Shown here: one piece after another, positions 7,610 through 13,833 of the stretch
How the letters are laid out: every line of letters begins with the position of its first letter
Position numbering within the stretch: position 1 is the first letter of the stretch
Assembly (NCBI GenBank): GCA_025929745.1
Contig: JAICPQ010000037.1
Span: 1-13,833 of the forward strand
Direction: 5' to 3'
DNA length: 13,833 nt
Source of the DNA: Burkholderiales bacterium
GTDB lineage: Bacteria > Pseudomonadota > Gammaproteobacteria > Burkholderiales > SG8-39
The notes under the pieces: model-generated
The model's input: only the letters and a program-made list of their open reading frames with translations
What the model was told of the DNA's origin: nothing
The model's database searches: none
Made by a program: the position numbers and the translations under genes

Positions 7610-8460
7610 GCGGGCACCTCCCCGAGCACTGTGGCGCGCCGAATCACGCGCGGCTGGCTGGCGACGTCATAGGCGGTGGCGCGATGCAGGACGCAGCGGT
7701 TGTCCCAGATCAGGAGCTCGCGCGCCTTCCAGTGGTGCTCGTAGGTGAGGTCCGCGTGGACGGCAAGCGCGTTCAGCTCCTCGATGAGCGCGCGTCCCTC
7801 GTCGTACGGCATATCGACAATGTACTCGGCATGGTCGCCCAGGTAGAGGCACTTGCGTCCGGTCTCGGGATGGGTGCGCACGACGGGGTGATCGACGGGC
7901 GGACGCGCGCGGCGCTGCGCTTCGGTGAGAGGGTCTTCGCCGTGGCGCCGGTTGCGCGAGAAGTCGAGGTTATGCACGGCGCGCAGCTTGGCGATGCGCG
8001 CCTTCCAGGAAGGAGGCAGCCGCTCATAGGCGCCGTACATGTCGCAGAAGTGTGTTTCGCCGCCCGCTTCGGGCATCACCTCGCCGTAGATGATCGTCGC
8101 CTGTCCGGTCACGCGCTGCCACGAGCCATCGGTATGCCAGGCGAGCGTGCCCTTGTCCGGATGGCGGCCGCTCGGCCGGCCTTGTTCGTCGAGGTTCGAG
8201 AGCCGGTAAAGCTCCGGGTAGCCGTCGGCGTGGTACTGGTTCATGACGTGGATCTGCACCTCGCCGAAGCGGCGCGCGAGCGAGACCTGGCGAGCGGGCG
8301 GAAGGTCCTGCGGCGGAAAAAGCAGCACCTGGTAGCGCAGAAACGCGCGATACACGGCGCCAAACAATTGTTCGTCCATCTCGGCGTCGAGGCGCATGCC
8401 GGAGATCTCCGCGCCGAGCGACGGCGTGAGGGGACGGACGGCGAACGGCCAGGACTCCAT
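7606..8460 (-). CDS. TauD/TfdA-family Fe(II)/2-oxoglutarate dioxygenase
   Basis: 284-residue cytosolic non-haem iron oxygenase. The 2-His-1-carboxylate iron site is His109 and Asp111 (WHTDGSW) plus the distal His259 (VLHRATAY). Arg271 or Arg274 would bind 2-oxoglutarate. The N-terminus VRPLTPSLGAEISG is the classic opening of TauD/TfdA proteins, which supports the ATG at 8460; the reading frame extends upstream, but that part is antisense to dcd and lacks family similarity. Members hydroxylate taurine, 2,4-D, alkyl sulfates and many other acids, so the substrate cannot be named. It is the first gene of a pair with the di-haem peroxidase (4-bp overlap) and is divergent from dcd with only 22 bp between starts. 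Confidence 0.92.
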   Translation of the reverse strand: MESWPFAVRPLTPSLGAEISGMRLDAEMDEQLFGAVYRAFLRYQVLLFPPQDLPPARQVSLARRFGEVQIHVMNQYHADGYPELYRLSNLDEQGRPSGRHPDKGTLAWHTDGSWQRVTGQATIIYGEVMPEAGGETHFCDMYGAYERLPPSWKARIAKLRAVHNLDFSRNRRHGEDPLTEAQRRARPPVDHPVVRTHPETGRKCLYLGDHAEYIVDMPYDEGRALIEELNALAVHADLTYEHHWKARELLIWDNRCVLHRATAYDVASQPRVIRRATVLGEVPA

Positions 8461-8471
8461 GGCGGCGCGCT

Positions 8472-8477
8472 TAGAAT
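8472..8477 (+). promoter_or_regulatory. Candidate -10 element (TAGAAT) for dcd
   Basis: TAGAAT matches the sigma-70 -10 consensus at five of six positions and ends five bases before the dcd ATG. Transcription would begin at or next to the start codon, giving a leaderless or nearly leaderless mRNA. No good -35 box is visible and there is no Shine-Dalgarno site, so this is tentative. Confidence 0.3.
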
Positions 8478-8482
8478 GCCTG

Positions 8483-9049
8483 ATGACCATCAAAGCCGAC
8501 AAGTGGATCCGCCGCATGGCGCTCGAGCACGGCATGATCGAGCCCTTCGAAGGCCAGCAAATCAAGGAAGTGGCCGGCCGGCGGGTGGTGTCGTACGGAA
8601 CCTCGAGCTACGGCTACGACATCCGCTGCTCCACCGAATTCAAGATCTTCACCAACATCAACTCGACCATCGTCGACCCGAAGAACTTCGACGCGAAGAA
8701 CTTCGTCGACTACCGCGGCGACGTCTGCATCATCCCGCCGAACTCCTTCGCGCTCGCGCGCACCGTCGAATACTTCCGCATCCCGCGCAATGTGCTCACC
8801 ATCTGCCTCGGCAAGTCGACCTACGCGCGCTGCGGCATCATCGTCAACGTCACGCCGCTCGAGCCGGAGTGGGAAGGACACGTGACGCTCGAGTTCTCCA
8901 ACACCACGCCGCTGCCGGCGCGCGTCTACGCGAACGAGGGCGTGGCGCAGGTGATCTTTCTCGAGTCCGACGAAGTCTGCGAAACCTCCTACCGCGATCG
9001 CGGCGGGAAGTACCAGGGGCAAAAAGGCGTCACGCTGCCGCGCATTTAG
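8483..9049 (+). CDS. dcd: dCTP deaminase
   Basis: 188-residue cytosolic enzyme that deaminates dCTP to dUTP, feeding dTMP synthesis. Length and sequence match the trimeric bacterial Dcd family. The GKSTYARCG motif (110–118, with Ser112 and Arg116) belongs to the active site, and VTLEFSN (134–140) carries the expected catalytic Glu137. The C-terminal YQGQKGVTLPRI closes over the nucleotide. The ATG at 8483 gives the usual MTIKADKWIRRM start, and the frame upstream is open only by chance over the dioxygenase gene. It is divergent from the dioxygenase gene and followed by a weak hairpin, then the promoter of the leader ORF and decarboxylase. dTMP made through this route is linked by folate to DHFR, which is encoded nearby at 10517. 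Confidence 0.97.
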   Translation: MTIKADKWIRRMALEHGMIEPFEGQQIKEVAGRRVVSYGTSSYGYDIRCSTEFKIFTNINSTIVDPKNFDAKNFVDYRGDVCIIPPNSFALARTVEYFRIPRNVLTICLGKSTYARCGIIVNVTPLEPEWEGHVTLEFSNTTPLPARVYANEGVAQVIFLESDEVCETSYRDRGGKYQGQKGVTLPRI

Positions 9050-9050
9050 T

Positions 9051-9068
9051 GGCCGAAAAAAATCGGCC
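9051..9068 (+). terminator. Weak hairpin after dcd
   Basis: GGCCGA at 9051–9056 and TCGGCC at 9063–9068 form a 6-bp stem around six A residues, directly after the dcd stop. No T run follows within ten bases, so intrinsic termination would be weak. Confidence 0.35.
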
Positions 9069-9075
9069 CAAGCCC

Positions 9076-9103
9076 TTGACATGCGGGGTCATGTCCCTAT
9101 ACT
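9076..9103 (+). promoter_or_regulatory. Near-consensus sigma-70 promoter for leader ORF and decarboxylase
   Basis: TTGACA (9076–9081) and TATACT (9098–9103) are spaced by 16 bp. This is the best promoter match in the window. Start of transcription is expected near 9110. The untranslated leader begins with a run of T residues (9113–9127) and reaches a strong ribosome site at 9141. Confidence 0.75.
9078..9095. promoter_or_regulatory. Perfect dyad within promoter spacer (candidate operator)
   Basis: GACATG (9078–9083) and CATGTC (9090–9095) are perfect inverted repeats separated by six bases. They overlap the -35 hexamer and fill the spacer, so a bound repressor would block RNA polymerase. The regulator is not known. 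Confidence 0.45.
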
Positions 9104-9152
9104 CCGCTCAAGTTTTTTTCTTTTTGGATTCAACGAGGAGAAGGAGGTCATC

Positions 9153-9218
9153 ATGACAAGCGAAAGGAACTTGGGTCCGGCTGACGAGGTCGTCGTCCGC
9201 GACATTCCTGAAACTTAG
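9153..9218 (+). CDS. 21-codon leader ORF upstream of decarboxylase
   Basis: A short ORF starts with MTSERNLG and ends with RDIPET. It sits directly behind the strong promoter, and AAGGAGG at 9141–9147 stands five bases before its ATG, the best ribosome site in the window. Its TAG stop lies 26 bp before the decarboxylase ATG. It has no signal peptide, membrane helix or Cys, and is acidic. Position and ribosome site suggest real translation, either as a regulatory leader peptide for the decarboxylase or as a small conserved protein. Codon 5 is the rare AGG. I do not recognise the peptide, and no run of amino-acid codons for classic attenuation is present. Confidence 0.55.
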   Translation: MTSERNLGPADEVVVRDIPET

Positions 9219-9244
9219 TGGGTCATGAGATAGGAGAGACTTTG

Positions 9245-10444
9245 ATGGGGGACCGCAGTAGCTTCGCAAAGACAAAACAAGCCGCAGTACCGCAGGAAGC
9301 CGTATTCGATACGCACGCCGAAGTCAGCTTGGACTTCGAGCTCGTGCGCCAGGCAGCGCGCCAGAAGTACACCCGGCCTTTCCTGATCCTGGACACCGCG
9401 ATCGTGCGCAACAAGATCCGGCGTTTCCGCGCGGCTATGCCGCGCGTGCGGCCTCACTACGCGGTGAAGGCGAACCCCGACCGGCGCGTGCTCAAGGTGC
9501 TGGTGCAGGAGGGCGCGGGCTTCGAGATCGCCTCGACGGCCGAGCTCGACCTGCTCCTCGGCCTTGGCGTGCCCGCTGCCGAGATCTTCTACTCCAATCC
9601 GATGAAGTCGCGTGACTCCATCGCGTATGCGGCCGCCAAGGGCGTCGAGTGGTACGTCGTCGACAGCCTCGAGGAGTCGAGGCGCGTGTTCGAGATCAAG
9701 CCCGACGCCAAGCAATACCTGCGCATTGCCACGCCCAACATCGGCGCCGACTGGCCGCTCTCCGGCAAGTTCGGCTGCGGTGTCGGCGACGCGCGCGAGA
9801 TCGTGACCGCGGCCGCGAAAACGGGCATCGACCTCGCCGGCGTGACCTTCCACGTCGGCTCGCAGTGTCGCAATCCCGAAAACTGGCGCGTCGCGCTGGA
9901 AAAGGCGAAGGCGCTCTTCGACCTGATGGCGAAAGTCGGTCTCAAGCCGCGGCTCCTGAACATCGGCGGCGGCTTCCCGGTGCGCCATGTGAAGCCCATT
10001 CCGTCCATCGAAACCATCGGCGCGGTGGTCAACGAGGGCCTGAAGGCGTTTCCCGAAGACGTCGAGGTCATTGCCGAGCCCGGGCGTTACCTCGTCTCCG
10101 ACGCCGGCTATTTCGTGTGCCGGGTGCTCGGCACCGCAACGCGCGCCGGCAAGCGCTGGATGCACTGGGATGCCGGCCTCTTCGGCGGCGTCATCGAGTC
10201 GAGCGAGGGCCTGCGCTACCGCGTGCGCACCGACCGCTCGGGTCCCGACGTCGCCTGGACGGTCGGCGGGCCAACCTGCGACTCGGTTGACATCGTCATG
10301 CGCGACGAGCCGCTCCCGTCGGATCTGCAGGAAGGCGACTTCATCTACATCCAGAACGCCGGCGCCTACACCACGGCCTACGCGAGCCAGTTCAACGGCT
10401 TTCCGTTGCCGGAAGTGCGGGTATTCGAAAGCAAGGCCGGCTAA
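9245..10444 (+). CDS. Fold-III PLP-dependent decarboxylase, probably ornithine decarboxylase
   Basis: 399-residue cytosolic alanine-racemase-fold decarboxylase, most likely converting ornithine to putrescine (EC 4.1.1.17). Lys75 in HYAVKANP is the PLP lysine. His203 in FHVGSQ stacks on the cofactor, GGGFP (241–245) and EPGRYLV (278–284) hold the phosphate, and Cys345–Asp346 in GPTCDS match the catalytic Cys–Asp of eukaryotic ODC. The C-terminal AYTTAYASQFNGF is the family's dimer/active-site strand. Lysine or broad lysine/ornithine specificity cannot be excluded. The ATG at 9245 has AGGAG at 9232–9236, eight bases upstream; an upstream GTG at 9218 overlapping the leader ORF stop is a possible alternative adding nine residues. 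It is transcribed from the 9076 promoter behind the leader ORF and ends at a REP-like repeat. Confidence 0.92.
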   Translation: MGDRSSFAKTKQAAVPQEAVFDTHAEVSLDFELVRQAARQKYTRPFLILDTAIVRNKIRRFRAAMPRVRPHYAVKANPDRRVLKVLVQEGAGFEIASTAELDLLLGLGVPAAEIFYSNPMKSRDSIAYAAAKGVEWYVVDSLEESRRVFEIKPDAKQYLRIATPNIGADWPLSGKFGCGVGDAREIVTAAAKTGIDLAGVTFHVGSQCRNPENWRVALEKAKALFDLMAKVGLKPRLLNIGGGFPVRHVKPIPSIETIGAVVNEGLKAFPEDVEVIAEPGRYLVSDAGYFVCRVLGTATRAGKRWMHWDAGLFGGVIESSEGLRYRVRTDRSGPDVAWTVGGPTCDSVDIVMRDEPLPSDLQEGDFIYIQNAGAYTTAYASQFNGFPLPEVRVFESKAG

Positions 10445-10447
10445 CTT

Positions 10448-10514
10448 GTCGTTCCCGCGAACGCGGGAACCCATTTTGATCCTTAAACGGGGTCCCCGCC
10501 TTCGCGGGGACGAC
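10448..10514. repeat. Inverted pair of REP-like hairpins between convergent genes
   Basis: Two related imperfect copies face each other. The first is GTCGTTCCCGCG…CGCGGGAACCC at 10448–10472, with stem 10451–10459/10462–10470. The second, on the minus strand, is GTCGTCCCCGCG…GCGGGGACCCC at 10514–10489, with stem 10492–10499/10504–10511. The doublet occupies nearly the whole 72-bp gap between the decarboxylase and folA stops. The sequence matches the style of dispersed REP/BIME elements common in betaproteobacteria, and it may also serve as a bidirectional transcription stop or mRNA 3' stabiliser. Confidence 0.8.
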
Positions 10515-10516
10515 CT

Positions 10517-11017
10517 TCAACGCTTGCGTTCATACAAAACAAAGTCGAAGGGCGTGCCGTCGTCCGCGGTGTGCGCTTCGCGCTGGGATTCGCGCCATTC
10601 GCTCCGATCCCATTTGGGAAAGCGGGTATCGCCGTCGTAGTCGCGCTTGATCTCGGTGATCACCATGCCGGCGGCGATCGGCATGGCTTCTTCGAAAAGG
10701 CGCGTGCCGCCGATGACGAAGGCGACCGGCTCGCCGAAGCAGAGCGCGAGCGCGGCGTCGAGCGAGGCTGCGACCGCGGCCCCGGGCGCCTCGTAACCGG
10801 CAGTGCGCGTCACGACGATGTTCTCGCGCTGGGGCAGCGGCGCTTTCAGCGATTCCCAGGTACGCCGGCCCATGATGACCGGGTGGCCGAGCGTGAGGCG
10901 CTTGAAGTGCTTCAGCTCTTCAGGGATATGCCAGGGTAGCCTTCCGCGTGCGCCTATGATTCCATTGGCCGCAACCGCGGCAACGAGGTAGACGCGCGGG
11001 CCGGTGCTCTGTGACAT
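10517..11017 (-). CDS. folA: Dihydrofolate reductase
   Basis: 166-residue cytosolic enzyme reducing dihydrofolate to tetrahydrofolate with NADPH, the target of trimethoprim. NGIIGARGRLPWHIPEELKHFKR carries the substrate pocket in pieces: NGIIG (18–22), LPWHIPEEL (27–35). HPVIMGRRTWESL and VIGGTRLFEEAM are the NADPH-binding motifs. Glu34 takes the place of the catalytic Asp27 of the E. coli enzyme. The ATG at 11017 has GAGGA a few bases upstream and removes 14 unlike residues from the longer open frame. The gene converges on the decarboxylase gene across the REP doublet and diverges from the histidine kinase gene across 40 bp. A TATACT at 11052–11047 on this strand is a possible -10 box. Confidence 0.96.
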   Translation of the reverse strand: MSQSTGPRVYLVAAVAANGIIGARGRLPWHIPEELKHFKRLTLGHPVIMGRRTWESLKAPLPQRENIVVTRTAGYEAPGAAVAASLDAALALCFGEPVAFVIGGTRLFEEAMPIAAGMVITEIKRDYDGDTRFPKWDRSEWRESQREAHTADDGTPFDFVLYERKR

Positions 11018-11057
11018 TGGTCCTCGGCTTCGGGAAAATAGCTGAAAGTATAAGGAC

Positions 11058-12470
11058 ATGGCGTATCCGCGATCGTTTCTCGGCCTGTGCCTCGCGAGCT
11101 TCGTCGCGGTCGCGGTGCCCCTGGTCGCGGCGCTCGCCTATTCGGCCTGGCACAGCGAGCAGCTCGCGGAGCAGAGCCGCCACGCAGTGTTCAACGCGGC
11201 GCAGGCGGCGCGCGCGAGCCGCACGCTCGTCAACCGCATCGGCTCGCTGGAGCGCCTGGCGACGCTGAGCGCCCCGGGCATCGATGCCGATGTCGGGCGC
11301 GTGCACGCGAGCTTCCGGCAGGTGGCCCAGGAGCTCCTCCAGCTCGCGCTCGAGGCCGACCAGCTCGCCACGCTCAAGAAGACCATGGCGCAGGAGGAAG
11401 AGCTCTACGCACTGCTCAGCACGGCGCCACGCCGCGGAGATCAGCAGCGCGTGACGGCGCTCGCCGCCGGTCTCGCCGAGAACGCCTCCGAGATGCTCGC
11501 CATCAGCACGCGCGTCGCCGACCGCGAGGTCACGCGCCTTCGCGCGCAGGCAGAGTCGGTGCAGCTACAGCTCGTCCTGCTGGTGGTCTTCAGCACCGCG
11601 GTGGCGCTCGCGCTCGCAATGGCGCTCACGCGGCACATCGCGCGCCCGATCGCTCAGCTCGACGCCGCCATCCGCCAACTCGGCAGCGCGCATTTCGAAA
11701 ATCCGATCGTCGTGCGCGGGCCCGACGACCTGAGAACGCTGGGCGAGCGCCTGGATTGGCTGCGCCGGCGCCTGATCGAACTCGAACAGGAGAAGAACCG
11801 CTTCCTGCGGCACTTGTCGCACGAGCTGAAGACACCGCTCACCGCGTTGCGCGAAGGCGCGGAGCTCCTGCACGACGAAGTCGGCGGTCCGCTCTCGGCT
11901 CCGCAGCGCCGGGTGGTGACGATCATGCGCGACAACAGCGTCAAGCTGCAGCGCCTGATCGAGGAGCTGCTCGACTACCAGCGCGCGCTGCATGCCGCCG
12001 CCGCGCTGCACTTGAAGCGCGTGTCGCTCAAGTCCCTGATCCAGGAAGCAATGCGGCCACACGAGCTCGCGGCGCAGGCGAAGGGGCTGCAAATCGCCGT
12101 GGAAGCGCAGGCGGGAAGCGTCGACGCCGATCCGGAGAAGCTGCGCTCGGTGTTCGACAATTTGATCGGCAACGCGGTCAAGTTCACCCCGGCCGGCGGC
12201 CGCGTCTCGGTGCAGGCCTCGTCGAGCGGCGAGCAGGCCCTCATCGACGTCATCGACTCAGGCCCCGGGGTACCTGCCGAGGAGCGCGAATCGATCTTCG
12301 ATTCGTTTTTCCGCGGACGCGCGAAGGCGAGCACGCGCGTCGAGGGCAGCGGGCTCGGGCTCGCGATCGCGCGCGAGTTCGTCGAGGCGCATGGCGGCCG
12401 CATCAGCGTGCTGGCCGGAGAACGCGGCGCGCATTTCCGCGTCGCGCTTCCGAGGCGGCTCGCCGCATGA
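11058..12470 (+). CDS. glrK: Sensor histidine kinase, GlrK/QseE-like
   Basis: 470-residue inner-membrane sensor kinase. TM1 is about 8–28, a helical periplasmic sensor spans about 29–168, and TM2 about 170–190. A HAMP linker follows (RPIAQLDAAIRQL), then the HisKA domain with phospho-accepting His255 in HLSHELKTP. The ATPase domain has the N box (Asn368, Asn372), G1 DSGPG (400–404) and G2 GSGLGLAIA (430–438). All catalytic residues are present. The gene order kinase, lipoprotein, sigma-54 activator with 4-bp ATGA overlaps matches glrK–qseG–glrR of enterobacteria, which is the main reason for the name. The start is fixed by an in-frame TGA at 11043; AAGGA is unusually close, only about one base before the ATG. 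Autophosphorylation with transfer to the adjacent GlrR-like regulator is inferred. Confidence 0.92.
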   Translation: MAYPRSFLGLCLASFVAVAVPLVAALAYSAWHSEQLAEQSRHAVFNAAQAARASRTLVNRIGSLERLATLSAPGIDADVGRVHASFRQVAQELLQLALEADQLATLKKTMAQEEELYALLSTAPRRGDQQRVTALAAGLAENASEMLAISTRVADREVTRLRAQAESVQLQLVLLVVFSTAVALALAMALTRHIARPIAQLDAAIRQLGSAHFENPIVVRGPDDLRTLGERLDWLRRRLIELEQEKNRFLRHLSHELKTPLTALREGAELLHDEVGGPLSAPQRRVVTIMRDNSVKLQRLIEELLDYQRALHAAAALHLKRVSLKSLIQEAMRPHELAAQAKGLQIAVEAQAGSVDADPEKLRSVFDNLIGNAVKFTPAGGRVSVQASSSGEQALIDVIDSGPGVPAEERESIFDSFFRGRAKASTRVEGSGLGLAIAREFVEAHGGRISVLAGERGAHFRVALPRRLAA

Positions 12471-13014
12471 GGCATCTTGCCCTCGTTCTCCTGCTCGCCG
12501 GCTGCGCGAGCCTGCAGCCGATCGTGAACCCGGTGGATGCCATCGTTGGAGAGGCGCTCGCGGCTTCACGCCTGCCGGCCGACGAGCAGTCGGCGGTGCT
12601 TAGCCGCGCGCAGGAGGCCGGCTTGGCGTCGCCGGTGGACCGCCTGCGCCTCGCGACACTCCTCGCTACACTACCGGCGCCGTTGCGCGATGACGCGCGT
12701 GCGCTCGAGCTTCTGGAGCCGCTCGCCGATAGCGCCACGTCGGGAATCGGCCGTTTCGCCGCCTTGCTCGCCGCGCAGGTTACCGAGCGCCAGCGCGCCG
12801 TGCGCGAGCTGGAGCGGGTGACGCGCGAGGCCGATCGCGCGGCGCGCGAGCGCGCCGCGGCTGACAAGGAGCGCGTGGCGGCCGACAAGGAACGCGCGGC
12901 GGCCGACAAGGAACGCGACAAGAGGGAAGAAGCGCTCAAGCAGCAGCTCGAGAGCCTGCGCGCCATCGAACGTGGCATCCTCGAGCGCGAGGAAAAGATG
13001 CGTCGGAGACCGCA

Positions 13015-13018
<4 letters not shown>
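12467..13018 (+). CDS. Coiled-coil lipoprotein at the QseG position
   Basis: 183-residue predicted lipoprotein: signal peptide with LLAGC lipobox, Cys13 acylated. The residue after Cys is Ala, not Asp, so outer-membrane sorting is possible. Residues 20–105 are Ala/Leu-rich helical sequence. Residues 105–178 form a highly charged coiled coil that includes three exact-length heptads ERxAADK (128–148). In enterobacteria QseG is an outer-membrane lipoprotein that contacts the kinase QseE/GlrK and modulates it; the operon position here suggests the same job, though sequence similarity to QseG cannot be judged by eye. It overlaps the kinase stop and the regulator start by 4 bp each (ATGA), so all three are translationally coupled. 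Confidence 0.85.
12848..12910 (+). repeat. Three 21-bp tandem repeats in lipoprotein coiled coil
   Basis: Three near-identical 21-bp units (12848–12868, 12869–12889, 12890–12910) each encode ERAAADK or ERVAADK, with a fourth unit starting ERDK. The period equals one coiled-coil heptad, so copy-number change by slippage would keep frame and helix register. Confidence 0.85.

Positions 13019-13833
<815 letters not shown>

Noticed and set aside
9078..9127. Promoter dyad followed by T run as an intrinsic terminator of dcd
   Set aside because: The T run begins 17 bases after the dyad arm, too far for an intrinsic terminator, and the same bases form a near-consensus promoter.
9225..9233. Two-codon ATG-AGA-TAG minigene overlapping the decarboxylase ribosome site
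   Set aside because: It is an attractive idea for stalling at a rare Arg codon, but no Shine-Dalgarno site precedes it and a 9-base ORF is easily found by chance.
9215..10474. 419-residue minus-strand open frame
   Set aside because: It is antisense to the fold-III decarboxylase, whose catalytic motifs are complete. Its start even lies in the REP hairpin.
10990..11057. Sigma-54 -24/-12 promoter before glrK
   Set aside because: No GG-N10-GC pattern with the usual flanking bases is found in the short gap or just upstream.

Overview
The window is dense bacterial chromosome of high GC (roughly two-thirds G+C by eye) with almost no spare DNA. Gene content and protein signatures (667-aa MetG with C-terminal tRNA-binding domain, ApbC/Mrp, 188-aa Dcd, a GlrK–lipoprotein–GlrR operon, REP-type hairpin repeats) suggest a betaproteobacterium. 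The exact lineage cannot be fixed from the sequence. I see no phage, IS element, CRISPR array, tRNA or rRNA.

Left block (1–4360, minus strand): metG is followed by a run of three signalling/envelope genes. These are a class III nucleotidyl cyclase with one membrane helix and a PEGA domain, a lipoprotein built from two copies of a TPR-like module, and a Ser/Thr protein kinase that leaves the window at base 1. Tight spacing (stop/start overlap, 27 bp, 47 bp) argues for one transcription unit. Its function is unknown. It looks like a trans-envelope signalling module and is the least described part of the window.

Middle block (4361–9049): apbC (plus) diverges from metG across 62 bp that carries a symmetric pyrimidine-rich inverted repeat. 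apbC is followed after one codon, in the same frame, by a DUF2817/M14-like zinc peptidase gene. A minus-strand pair, a TauD/TfdA dioxygenase and a di-haem cytochrome c peroxidase/MauG-like protein, converges on it with a 1-bp gap. dcd (plus) diverges from the dioxygenase gene across 22 bp.

Decarboxylase block (9050–10516): a near-consensus sigma-70 promoter containing a perfect dyad drives a 21-codon leader ORF with a very strong Shine-Dalgarno site, then a fold-III PLP decarboxylase, most likely ornithine decarboxylase (putrescine synthesis). A pair of inverted REP-like hairpins fills the gap to the convergent folA.

Right block (10517–13833): folA (minus) diverges from a plus-strand operon with 4-bp overlaps. 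It encodes a GlrK/QseE-like histidine kinase, a coiled-coil lipoprotein at the QseG position, and a GlrR/QseF-like sigma-54 activator (first 273 residues, running off the right edge). The three would form one envelope-stress style signalling system.
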